Shown piece by piece: positions 20,461 through 31,874 of a stretch of 64,000 bases of DNA. Under the pieces are notes generated by a model. That model had not been told where the DNA came from. It saw only the letters and a list, made by a program, of their open reading frames with translations, and did no database searches. The translations under genes and the position numbers were made by a program. The number at the start of each line of letters is the position of its first letter. The stretch's first letter is position 1. The DNA is from Phalacrocorax aristotelis (lineage: Eukaryota > Chordata > Aves > Suliformes > Phalacrocoracidae): NCBI RefSeq assembly GCF_949628215.1, contig NW_027441219.1:124001-188000 (forward strand), in the 5' to 3' direction.

Positions 20461-23400
20461 CTCAGCTCGCGAGGGCGCCGTGGGCCGGGCGGGGGGGGAC
20501 GCGCCGGCTCGGGGCCAGCTCCTTTCGGGGCGAGCGAGCGAGCGGGAAACCCCTGCGGGCCCCGGTCACGGCCGGGCGGAGCCGCGCGCCCTCCCAGAGC
20601 TGCTCAACGGGGCTGCCCCTCGTGACACATACCGAGCCGTCCGCGACGGGAGCGGGCAGAGGAGGAAGGGGCCGGCGGCCGCGGGGCCCTGGCCGCAGGC
20701 ACGGCGAGGGGTGGGGGGCTGGGGCCCGTGGGGCCGCCCTGCTGGGTCACTGCCCTGCGCCGCACCGCGCTGGGGGCTGGGGCCCGACCGGCGCCGGGGG
20801 ACCGGGGGCAGCCACGAGCAGAGGGCCTGAGCTTAGCCACGGCCAGCAGAACACCCCGAAGCGTGAGACGCTGCAAGGCCAAGGTGGTCCTTGGCAATGG
20901 GGGCGCCTGGGCTCGGCCTCCGCCTTACCCGTCCTGGGTCTGCGTGGCGTTCCAGGGGAATGGTGTTTTCCTTGTGCGGAAGGTGGGCTGGCCGGTCGGC
21001 CGTGCCCCGGCCGTTACCGATCCTGCCAAAGGCGCTCGCACGCTCTGGCCCATTACTGCTGCGGTGCCGCGCTGTAGCAGAAAGAAGAGGTGTTGTGTTA
21101 TCTCACAAAAAGCCTCCTATGGTCAGTTGAAGAAATAACCTCTTTCCGTGGCACTGACTCTTTTCGTACAGTCCATAGCCGGCTTTCGGCTTTTGTCTTT
21201 ACAGCATTCAGTTTGCTTTCTGCCAAGCTTTCTACCTGCTGTGAAACATTTGGATGGTTTTTTCTTTTTGGTTTTTTTTTCCCCTACTTGCTCCACAACT
21301 CCCACACCAACCACCCAGCGCGGCTCGCCTTTCAGCCCCCAGACCGAGGAGCCTTGCCCTGGGACGGCCCTTACATGTCAGCAGAGTTGTTCCAGCTCTC
21401 ACCCTGTCCCTACCCAGCTGAGGACGTCTGTGTCCGTGGGAGGCACCCAGAAACTCCCCCTGCTGCGTGGCAGTCCCCTGCCCCGTCAGAGAAAACTGCG
21501 GCAATATCGGCTAAGTTTAAAAGCGTCGGCAGGAGGTGCAGAATACGTAAATAAAGCGGCGGTTGGCTGCCGGGTATGGGTGCAATATAAATACATTTTG
21601 TTTATAGGCCTTCGTGCCTATTCAGCGTTGAACGGCACCGCAGCCCACCCAGCCCGGGGCTCGGAGAAGGGTCTCTCCAAGGGCACAACCTAAGGCAGCG
21701 CAGGAAGCCCAGCTGCCACGCTCCCAGTCGCTACGGGACGCTCGCTTACAGTTACACTAACGAGGGTACGGATGAGGCTGGAACTAGCAGAAATGCTGAC
21801 TCTTCTGGCCTTTTATTCGTGGAAGGTACAGCGCGCGAGCCTCGGCGGCTCACAGGAGAAGCGTGCAGTGCTGCCTGACTCTCATTCTCAGCTCACGTAC
21901 TACTGCCAAAGCTCCTGCCCTGTGCTGTGCCAGATGCCGGCTGGCGTGAGCACCTGGGCTCCTGAGGGACCCCCTTGTCCTGAGAGCCAGAAGTACTCAC
22001 TTCCCTTTGCATGAGGCCTGTAGGAGATATACCCTGCAATTTTAAAAATCTGTATCAAACGTGGCAGACTCAAAAGAGGGCATTTTTAAAAAGGCAGGTT
22101 TGTTTTCTTTTTTAACTTTACGATCTACAGCCTAGCAAAGAGCTCCCTTTCAGTGTCAGTCGCTTGGCTTTCTCCCCTACTGACGAGGTCCCAGCCGCCC
22201 GGTGAGATCTCGCTGGAGATATTCTCAGTTTCCCTCGAGTACGTGGCTGCCCTGGCCCGAGGCCAGCGAAGAAGCTGACTTTGCCCGTGCCTGAATCAGC
22301 AACACGTCCAGCAGGCGACTTGCAGAGCCCAGGGAACCCTCGTAAAGAGGTTTGGGGGTGGGGCGCGCCACATCTGCGGCATCGGCCGTGGGAAAGGACC
22401 GGCGCAGTAAAACAGGTGGGTGAAACCGCGGCGCGCGCCAATACGTGCTGCTGCCTGGGGCATCGCTTTGCTGCGGGTCAAGTCAGATGCTCTCTGTAAG
22501 AGTCAGTCAGGGTAAAGGCAGCAGCAGATTTCTTTTCTGCTCATTTTAACAAAGGCTGGACGGAGCCCATAGAGGAAGGCACTACGCGTCTTGCTGGGTT
22601 TGTTTCCCTGCCTTCTCGTAAGCTGTCGCGGAAACTTGCACGAGGAAAGCCTGTGCAAGCTGATGATGACAGCCACACACGGTTGAAGAGGGAGCAGATG
22701 GTGAGAGCAGAGGTACGCGCTCAGGCTGTGCGCTGGAAGCTAATGCTAATGCTGCAAAATAAAGAGTGGATTTTCTTTTTTGGGTTTAGGTGAGCGCTAA
22801 ACATTACACGTGCGTGTGTGCGTGTGTCTCTCGCAGGTTTTTGTCATACACCCCACCCTCCCACCCCAAAAAAACAACCCACACATGCCACGCGTTAAAC
22901 AGTGGTTTTCCATTGTACTTAGACGTGCTTACATAGGTGTGTTGGTTTGTTACTTTTTTTAATGCAGAAACAGCAATACGATAGATTTAATACAGCTAGC
23001 AGTTAGACGGGTGTAGCTTTAGAGCGTCGGCTGTTTACAAAGCAACTGCACACCTTCTTTAACTCACAGTTTAAACAAATGAACTTGCAGTGCATCACAC
23101 GTGCTTTGTACAGTCACGTTCCACACGGCAGGTCAGATGCTTCACCCTGCCTTGTCCTTGTTCCCCCGACTCCGACGGGACCGCCGAGGCCATCCTGGGG
23201 ACAGCGCCGCTTTCTAGCAGCTGGGTTGCTTGCCTGGACGCCCCACAGACAAACAGTCATTTCCCCACTGAACCTCTTCTCAAATATTTTCCTACCCCTG
23301 CAGGCCCCACGTCCTTTGGTTCATATTTCCTTTTTTCCGGGCTTTATGCACAGGACCGATGATTTCCAGAAATAGAAACAGAGGCTGATTCAGTCCAGGC

Positions 23401-23479
23401 TAAACATTCTCTGACCTAAACCAAACTGCCTTCGAAGAGATAGCTGTACTGTGGGCACCACCTCGGGAACAGAAGTTGC
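20461..23479. other. Single-copy DNA, no gene recognised
   Basis: 20461-20960 is GC-rich and continues the island. From 20960 it is mixed, with AATAAA at 21551-21556 and 22757-22762 on the plus strand and a TG-rich stretch near 22810. Several short open frames exist on both strands, none with a motif. Confidence 0.35.
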
Positions 23480-26149
23480 CCTGTCATAAAAAAAAAAAAA
23501 AAAAAAAGAAGGAAAACAAGGCATTTCAGGCTGAGGAGGCTGAACGGTGTGCTGGGGGCGGTGGAGAGTTGGAAAGAAACAGTTCAGACGATCAGAGCGA
23601 GCTTAGCGTTGCAAAGCGTGCCATTATTTTTAATTTGGCAGTCAGAAGAAAATAGATTCCGACACTGATTTCCTGTGTGCTGCGGGAGTTCTCGCCTCAG
23701 CATTCCTGTGCACCATTTTACTTTTGTGTCCCGTCTGCTTTGCTTTTGCGCTGTAGCTCTCCGGTTCTAGCTACGCTTCCCACCACCCCCGTTACTCTTT
23801 GACAAGCCCAGCTCTCACTGTGCTTCCCTTCCCGTATGCGCGTGCAGGGAAAAGCCCGCGCGTCTGCCACTACAGGACACGCTCTGGGAGGCAGGAGAGA
23901 TGACGACGCTCCCTGACAGAGGACACAGCTGAGGGGCGGTCCGCCGGGGCTGGGGAGATGGCAGCACCTTCCCTCAGCTGCCCCATCCGAGCACGGGTGC
24001 AGGTGAACACTGAGGAGAGACAAGCAGGCAGGAGCCGCAGAGCGAGAGAGAAAATAAAATTCACGGGTGGGTGCTACTTACGTCTCATTTTTAGCGCAAG
24101 GGATGAATTCTCAGCACATTCTTGGAGCTGCCCCTTTGGGACTCACGGAGAAGAGGGAGGTTGGCCACGCGGTGCAGCCCAGCTCTGCTTCCCCTAAATG
24201 GTTTTACTGTTCAGGTGTTGCCCTAATCTGGCCGGTACCCCTGCAAAGAGTTTGGGATTTCTGCTGCCTCTCCGGGCCAGCCGCAGACCCTGACTTCATC
24301 GCAGCGAATGACCCTGCACTCCTCAGAGCGGTTGCCGAGTCACATCCCGCTGCCTTCCCTGCAGAACTGGAGACCCTTTTTCAGCCCTTGCCCCCTCTTC
24401 TCTCAGCTCGTTGCCCATCCCTTTTTCAGGGCCGGCACCGATCCCGCCTCCAGCTCGCCCTGTCTCCACCTGCGAGCGCCCAACAGGAGCTAAATGTCTC
24501 CTCAAGGACGCACGGAAGAGACGCGCAGGCAACCCAGCACAGACCCCCTGCAAACATCTTCTTTCCATTTTCTTTCCTCTCCTGACACGAAGAGATGACT
24601 TAGGAAAAGCGTACTGCTCGCATTTCACCTGCACTGCTTCTACTTTCACTTTCGCTCTCCTTGGCAGTAATTAATAGCGGTGGTTGGGGAGGGCTGGGGC
24701 ATTCCCCCAAAGCGGCTGCAGTTACATCCGGGCGGTTGTGGCACTCCATTAGCTTTGTCATTTTAAATCTAAATCTTCTGGAATTGTTAGTTCTCGTCAG
24801 GAATCACCCGCACCTGCAAATTTTCTTAATGCCTACGCTTGAACCCAGCCACTGTTTAACAGCTCACCTTTATTTCTGTTCATTTAAGAATCTAAAGCTT
24901 CGTTTACTGCTTGGGTTGGAAGCAGGAGCTGTCGCTGCCTCTGAACTTTCTAACAGCCCTGTTACAATTTCAGTATTACCCACTCCCAATTTAGCTTTCC
25001 AGTTCAATTTTCATTGTAGATTCTAAAACTGTCCTTATTTTGTTTCTGATCAGGAGTCATTAATGCCTGCAGTTGATGTAATAACGGCTGTATTTAGATT
25101 GAGCTATTAATGACTCGCAACTCTATTTATGGCATAAAAAAGGACTGCCTTTATTTTTTTTTTAATTACAGATTAGGAATAATGACTGCCTGGTTTGCTC
25201 AGTAATAGGTGCGATTAAATTTAGTCACGACTCCTCCCTAAATAAAATGTATTTATTTGCACTCTAACAATTTAACCTTCCCTTTACCGGCCAGGGGCAC
25301 CGACAAGTGCCCGTGCGTACCTCCGCTCCCCCTGCGCCGGCTCCCCAGGGAACAGCCTCTTACCCTGACCAGAGCCTGCAGCGGCCCGTTGTCGTCCCAG
25401 CTCCTTGCCCTCGAGAAAGCGGCCGCCTGAAGCGGCAGCAGATCCGCTGCTGCCCAAAGGGGACGGAAATGGCGCGGGGTAAATGATAATATGAAATGAT
25501 AAATGAATGAAATGATCTCACAAGGGGGAAGAAAACCAGCAAAGCAAAAAACAAACCCCAAACAGAACACCATACCACTAAACCGTCTCACCGCCCCCTC
25601 AGCGCCCGAAACAACATCCCGGGAGAAAAAAAGCAAAGCAGGCCACAAGGGACCTTTCTAGTACAGATGCTGCCAAAGAGTGCCAAGCTCTGGAATCCTT
25701 ACCTCAGGCAACGCCTCCGCTTCTCTAAACGCCAGAGCACGCCTGCCCGGGGGGCTGAGACAGCCCCAAAGCTGCGACCGCCCGAGGGAACACGGGAGCA
25801 CCGACGGCAGAGAAGCCCAGGGGCAGCAAGAGCTGCCCGAGCCCCGGCTGGGGCTCTTCGACCCCCGGGCCCCGCCCCCGCCCTTCCCACAGCGCCCCGC
25901 AAAAGGGGCGGGCCGAGCCCCCCCGAGGGATGAAGGCTCGCAGGGTGGCAGCAGAGAGCAAAGTGCACCGCACAGCACCAAAGTGGGTGGGTGGGGCCAG
26001 GTGGGTCGGACATCAGACGGCCCGCCTGCCCATCGCCGGGGGCAGGGCCCGTTGCTAAGAGCGTGGCGAGGGGTATCAGGACCGCCCTCAACGGGCTATC
26101 GCAAGGGGTCAACACCTGTCGCTAGGGGCTGTGCCTACACGGTTCCGGC
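23480..26149. other. Single-copy DNA, including AT-rich block 24770-25260
   Basis: A 20-base-plus A-run near 23489. 24770-25260 stands out as AT-rich and free of simple repeats, with several TTAATG/TAATTA-type strings and a TTAATGACTCGC block. It could be a conserved non-coding element, but that needs an alignment. 25690-26150 is CpG-rich and leads into the CRE and minisatellite. Confidence 0.35.
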
Positions 26150-26157
26150 CCCCACGG

Positions 26158-26165
26158 TGACGTCA
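26158..26165. promoter_or_regulatory. Consensus CRE (TGACGTCA)
   Basis: A perfect palindromic cAMP-response element in CpG-rich DNA, 100-120 bp before the NRF1-like array begins. CRE plus NRF1 sites are typical of housekeeping and testis-expressed CpG-island promoters. No start site can be fixed. Confidence 0.45.
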
Positions 26166-26199
26166 CCACGTAGCGTGCGGGGGGTCACTAAGTGGCGTG

Positions 26200-28925
26200 G
26201 AGAAGTGAGCGCGGCAAAATGTCGCTACAGCCCGTGCACGGCTGCTGGCTGCAGTACCGCGGTTTGGTCGCACGGTGGCAGCAGAGAGCTAAAAGGTCGC
26301 CACTGCGCATGCGCGGCTGCCCACCTGCGGTACGAGGGTTTGGGCGCTCGGTGGAAGTAGGGGGCAGAAAATAAAGCGCCACCGCGCATACGGAACTGCC
26401 TGGCTGCAGTACCGGCATCTGCTTGCACGGTGGGAGCAGCGACCAGAGGAAAACTTCAGCCTGGGGAACGGGCAGCTTCCCGTCTGCAGTACCCGGTTTT
26501 GATCGACCGGTGACTGCCGCGATCGGGTAAGGGGCGGGTGGAAATCTCTACCAGGGTAGCGCAGCTCCCGCCTGCAGTCCCGGGGTTCGGTCGCTTGGTG
26601 GAAGCAGCGAGCAGAATACAAAGGGTGGCCACTGCGCATGCGCGGCTGCCCACCTGCAGTACCGCGGTCTGATCGCACGGTGGCAGCAGAGAGCAGAAAG
26701 AGACGCCACTGCGCATGCGCGGCTGCCCACCTGCAGTACCGCGGTTTGGTCGCACGGTGGCAGCAGAGAGCATGAAGAGACGCCACTGCGCATGCGCGGC
26801 TACCCACCTGCAGTACCGCGGTCTGGTCGCACGGTGGCAGCAGAGAGCAAAAGGGCGCCACTGCGCATGCGCAGCCGCCCACCTGCAGTACCGCGGTTTG
26901 GTCGCACGGTGGCAGCAGAGAGCAAAAAGGCGCCACTGCGCATGCGCGGCTGCCCACCTGCAGTACCGCGGTTTGGTCGCACGGTGGCAGCAGAGAGCAA
27001 AAAGGCGCCACTGCGCATGCGCGGCTGCTCACCTGCAGTACCGCGGTCTGATCGCACGGTGGCAGCAGAGAGACGAAAAGGCGCCACTGCGCATGCGCGG
27101 CTGCCCACCTGAAGTACCCGGGCTTGATCGCACGGTGGCAGCAGAGAGCCAAAAGGCGCCACTGCGCATGCGCGGCTGCCCAGCTGCAGTACCGCGGTCT
27201 GATCGCACGGTGGTAGCAGCGAGCAGGAAGAGACGCCATTGCGCATGCGCGGCTGCCCACCTGCACTACGAGGGCTTGGGCGGGCGGTGGAAGCAGGGGC
27301 AGAAAGTAAAGCGCCACAGTGCATACAGAACTGCCTGGCTGCAGTACCGGCATCTGCTTGCACGGTGGCAGCAGCGACCAGCGAAAAAACTTCACCCTCG
27401 GGAACGGGCGGCTGCCCGTCTGCAGTACCCGGTTTTGAGCGCTCGGTGACTGCCGCGAGCAGGGTAGCGCAGCTCCCCCCCGTGCTGTTCCGCGGTTCGG
27501 TCGCTCGGTGGCAGCAGCGAGCACAAAAAGGCGCCAGTGCGCATGCGCGGCTGCCCACCTGCAGTACCGCGGTCTGGTCGCTCGGTGGCAGCAGAGAGCA
27601 GAAAAGGCGCCACTGCGCATGCGCGGCTGCCCACGTGCAGTACCCCGGTCTGGTCGCACGGTGGTAGCAGAGCACAAAGGCGCCACTGCGCATGCGCGGC
27701 CGCCCACCTGCAGTACCGCGGTTTGATCGCAAGGTGGCAGCAGCGAGCACAAAAAGGCGCTACTGCGCATGCGCGCCTGCCCACCTGCAGTACCGCGGTC
27801 TGATCGCACGGTGGCAGCAGAGAGACGAAAAGGCGCCACTGCGCATGCGCGGCTGCCCACCTGCAGTACCGCGGTTTGATCGCACGGTGGCAGCAGAGAG
27901 CAAAAAGGTGCCACTGCGCATGCGCGGCTGCTCACCTGCAGTACCGCGGTCTGATCGCACGGTGGCAGCAGAGAGCAAAAAGGCCCACTGCGCATGCGCG
28001 GCCGCCCACCTGCAGTACCGCTCTTTGGTCGCACGGTGGCAGCGGAGAGCAGAAAAGACGCCACTGCGCATGCGTGGCTGCCCACCTGCACTGCGAGCGT
28101 TTGGGCGGTCGGTGGAAGCAGGGGCAGAAAGTAAAGCGCCACTGTGCATACGGAACTGCCTGGCTGCAGTACCGGAATCTGCTTGCACGGTGGCAGCAGC
28201 GACCAGCGGAAAAACTTCACCCTCGGGAACGGGCGGCTGCCCGTCTGCAGTGCCCGGTTTTGATCGCTCGGTGACTGCCGCGAGCAGGGTAGCGCAGCTC
28301 CCCCCGTGCTGTTCCGCGGTTCGGTCGCTCGGTGGCAGCAGCGAGCACAAAAAGGCGCCAGTGCGCATGCGCGGCCGCCCACCTGCAGTACCGCTGTTTG
28401 GTCGCACGGTGGCAGCAGAGAGCACAAAAAGGCGCCACTGCGCATGCGCGGCCGCCCACCTGCAGTACCGCTCTTTGGTCGCACGGTGGCAGCAGCGAGC
28501 ACAAAAAGGCGCCACTGCGCATGCGCGGCTGCCCACCTGCACTGCGAGCGTTTGGGCGGTCGGTGGAAGCAGGGGCAGAAAGTAAAGCGCCACTGTGCAT
28601 ACGGAACTGCCTGGCTGCAGTACCGGAATCTGCTTGCACGGTGGCAGCAGCGACCAGCGAAAAAACTTCACCCTCGGGAACGGGCGGCTGCCCGTCTGCA
28701 GTACCCGGTTTTGAGCGCTCGGTGACTGCCGCGAGCAGGGTAGCGCAGCTGGCCCCCGCTGTTCCGCGGTTCGGTCGCTCGGTGGCAGCAGCGAGCAGTG
28801 ACACATCGTCGCCACTGCGCATGCGTCTGTTCCGGGTGCGGTACCGCACTTTGGCCGCACGGTGTCAGCAGGGTCCACCATCGCCACTCCGCATGCGCGA
28901 TTCCCGGCTGCCGTAGCACAGCACG
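26200..28925. repeat. ~76-bp minisatellite with NRF1-like and CTCF-like motifs
   Basis: More than thirty tandem monomers of 73-78 bp. The typical monomer contains, in order, CACTGCGCATGCGCGGC (NRF1 palindrome GCGCATGCGC), CACCTGCAGTACCGCGG, and TCGCACGGTGGCAGCAG. About twenty keep the perfect NRF1 palindrome, for example at 26634, 26711, 26788 and 26863. The TCGCACGGTGGCAG block matches 10 of the 12 fixed positions of the CTCF-type consensus CCGCGNGGNGGCAG. A 240-bp composite of three atypical monomers recurs at about 26370-26620, 27300-27520, 28130-28350 and 28585-28795. The 737-codon minus frame (26289-28502) is a repeat artefact. Confidence 0.85.
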
Positions 28926-29029
28926 GCGGCACCGGCACGACGTCCGTCACTCTTCTCTGGGGCAAGACCCGCGCCGGCTCTGGGTCACGTTCGCCGGGAT
29001 AACGGAACTGTTACTGCGTGCGCAGAGCT

Positions 29030-30455
29030 CATGTTTCTCTGCACCTTCCCCACTCCCGCAGCCCCAGCAGTGTCAGTCGTTGCCTCCGCACCGCCCACCA
29101 CCAAAGTGCCTCGAGCATTTTAGTCCTTCCGTCTCGACTGCTTTAAAAATCAGGTGGCCGTTACCGTCCTCCCTCCTGCCCCACTCACCCCCACCCCACG
29201 CCCTAGGGAGGAGAAGCAGCACAAACGACCTGGGGAGAAAGGTCCCCTTTCCCACCCCCCACCCCCCCGGAGTGAGCCCCATCAGTTGCTGTAGGCCTGC
29301 GGCATCAGGGCTGTGACAGGGAGAGCAGCAAGTCAACAGGTCCTAGAGGGTTAAAGAAGAAAATCAATCAGGGGAACACAGCTGCCCTTCCGAAGGCAGG
29401 CTGCCTGGGGTGAGGGGGGCAGCTGTGCGTCAGGGCACGGGGCAGCCAGGCAGACCAGGTGCCAGTGGCTGACCTGCAAAGGACTTGTGCGCTGCTGAGC
29501 CTTGGGCTTCGTTGGCTTGGCAGCGCCTCGCCTCGCCTCTGCACTGCCAGCACCCTGCTCTGCTCATCCTGCGTAAGCATAAGGCTTCAGCGAGCACAGA
29601 ACAGGAGGCCAGGGAGAGGGAGGACGTCACCGGGGGAAAAAAGAGTCATGCGGGGGGGCCATGTCAGGGGAAAGCGTTTGGGAGGGCACAGACACACGCA
29701 GAGGGAGGGCGGGGGAGGAGGCGGACACCGCTGGACAGGGGCATGTCTGGGCAGACACGCCACGGGGAACATGCATGGGGATGACTGACACCAGGGGGTC
29801 CCCCCAGGATAATCCACAACGGGCAACTCACCTGGGCTAACCTGCAGCAGATGATCCGCTCCAGATAACTGACCCGCTCCGGCGAATCCATTCCAGATAA
29901 GCCCCAGCAATGCCCCTCAAACTGCCGGTGTTTCACCCCAAATTTTCCCCAGTTTAGGGTTTTCGGTGGGTTTATTTAGTTTTGGTGATTTCCGGTTGGA
30001 TGGTTTGGCTTTTTTTGTTGTTGTTCGGGTTACTTTGGTTTTGTTCGTTTGGGGTTTTTTTTTTTTTTTGCTTTTCCATAAGGTAAAAGTTGGGATTGCT
30101 TTTCCAAACGGTTCACTTCCGGGTTTTTTTCACCCTTTCCACAACATTGAAATTGGCGATTTTTTGCTTTTGTGCATGAGAATGGTTAGCAGGGTTCCGC
30201 CCCCCCACCCCCGCTTTTTTTACCCCCCTCCTTTCCAACTGCACAAACCCAGCAGGAGTGGGCTTTCCCAAGAGCCCCGAATTGTTTTCTTTCCCCCAAA
30301 CCTGTTTGGGGTTTTTCACCCCCCATTGCAGACCCAGACTCAGGGGCTTTGGAGTGTGTGTCTGCCCTGGCAGCAGCTCCCAGGCTGCCTACGCAGCCCC
30401 AGAGGGGAAAGTCCCCATTTGGGGGAATCGGCCCCAAATCGGGATGGGAGAAGAA
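29030..30455. repeat. Paralogous segment, copy 2, with 0.7-kb extra
   Basis: Blocks 29030-29320 and about 30035-30455 match 14360-14640 and 14650-15065. Between them, 29325-30030 has no counterpart in copy 1 and includes a CTCF-like GACACCAGGGGGTCC near 29787. Either this was inserted here or deleted in copy 1. No terminal repeats were seen at its ends. Confidence 0.75.
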
Positions 30456-30584
30456 CGGGGAAGGGGCAGCATTTGAAAGCGCTTTTGTGCCTTCAGTTGA
30501 TTGGGGGGTGGGCTGTGTGTCTAATTTTTAAATCTTCTCTATAAACATCTCTATCAACGTGGTTTCTTTGCATTTTAAAACCTT

Positions 30585-30965
30585 ACATAGCATAGACATT
30601 TGCACTATGTGTCTACTTACACATCCTTACGGAGTACATCTATATTTTATATATACTATCTGTTTTACATTTACATACAACATCTGTTTAGACTTAGCTA
30701 TTATATTTACACTTACACCTATTTAGGCTATTTACACTTACACAGAATATCTCTTTACACATACCTGTTTAGACTTCCATATTAACACGTACATAAAACA
30801 GCTATTTAGGCTAGCTATCTGCTTACTTACCCTTTGACACTTCAATCTTTTTCGACTTCTCTATTTAGACATCTACTTACAGTTATACCTCGGCTTATTT
30901 CACTCTATATAACCTCTATTTAGATTACACATCTACTTAGACTATGTAACACACACTAAGCGTAG
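30585..30965. repeat. AT-rich cryptic minisatellite
   Basis: Irregular recurrences of CTATTTAGRCT and TTACACTTACAC over about 380 bp in otherwise GC-rich surroundings, for example near 30690, 30717, 30768, 30805, 30860 and 30910. The composition change at 30450 is abrupt. AT-rich DNA continues, without the repeat, to about 31220. Confidence 0.5.
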
Positions 30966-31390
30966 ATGCTCGCTCTAGTCAGACTTTCTTCTGCTTTGAA
31001 TTCCTTCATCTATCCTTTTCACTTTAAACTCCTTTATTTTTTGATCTAGATATATAGACGGTCGAGTTACTTTTGTGTTTTAAAACCCTGCATCTCGATG
31101 CAGAATTTTTGTATCCCGAAATCCGTTATATAATATAGGAGAGATAAGTTCTTATTTCAAAATCCCTTTATGCATCTATAAATTAATATTACACATGTCA
31201 ATATATATAAGAGGTTTTTGTAATAGCCCCCCTGAATTTTCAGGCATTTTGGGGCTGTAACCCCCCTTTTTGGGGGGGAACCCCTACATGACGCCCCCAC
31301 TCACCTGTTCCTCTGACGCATTATCAGCTCCCCCAGTGACACCAGGGCACCCCACATGACATCATCACACCCCCCCCAGGACTCCCCCAA
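30966..31390. other. AT-rich to C-rich transition, nothing recognised
   Basis: 31220-31300 holds CCCCCC and GGGGGG runs that could form stem-loops. It lies just beyond the minus-strand poly(A) signals of the next entry. Confidence 0.4.
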
Positions 31391-31630
31391 TTTTATTCAC
31401 CCCCAAGAAGGGCACTAAACAAGGGAACCTGCTCCAACCTGCAGCTCATTACTTTAATAGTGCCATTTACAAAGGTACACGCACACCCCTCCCACACCCC
31501 CCAGAAAAGGGGGAGCTCTGCTAAAATCTAAAAGGTGGGGCAGCCCCCCAAACAGCTGCAGCCCCCCCAGCCCCTGTCCGCAGGCTGGCGGCTGCCCCAC
31601 GGCAGAGCAGGAGCGTGCCAGAGGACGGTG

Positions 31631-31767
31631 TCACGTCTCTCTCGGGCTCCGCTCGGACATGTTCCCGCACTGGGACGGGCTCCCCGGGGTGACAAACAGC
31701 CCCGGTCCCTGGGGGCCCCGACTCTCCCCACCGGGCAGCCCTCGCGGCCGCACCTGCGGGGCACCCG
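31631..31767 (-). CDS. Candidate terminal coding exon, unidentified
   Basis: Minus strand: TCTGTCTCCAG precedes base 31767, the frame runs to TGA at 31631-31633, and a 3' untranslated region follows with ATTAAA (31453-31458) and AATAAA (31392-31397). Joined to the exon at 31814-31874 it makes a 65-codon frame ending in a segment that includes QCGNMSERSPRET. The intron between them would be only 46 bp and GC-rich, very short for a vertebrate though such introns occur on bird microchromosomes. I do not recognise the protein. An upstream non-coding exon would be needed, since the first ATG follows an acceptor. Confidence 0.3.
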
Positions 31768-31813
31768 CTGGAGACAGAGCCAGGAGCCTCCAGGCCGAGG
31801 GATGGCCCCTTAC

Positions 31814-31874
31814 CTTCACCACGCTTAACGACCGGCAGGCATCTCTTGAGCATCACGAGACACTTAGACGACAT
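31814..31874 (-). CDS. Candidate exon beginning with ATG, unidentified
   Basis: Minus strand: CTGTTTTTCAG, then ATG directly, 61 bases open (start MSSKCLVMLKRCLPVVKRGE), then GTAAGG. The strong acceptor and donor are the evidence. The peptide is basic with three Cys and has no known domain that I can name. It could equally be a non-coding exon. Confidence 0.3.

Noticed and set aside
26289..28502. 737-codon minus-strand frame
   Set aside because: It is translation of the 76-bp minisatellite. Several frames on both strands stay open because the repeat lacks stops in most frames.
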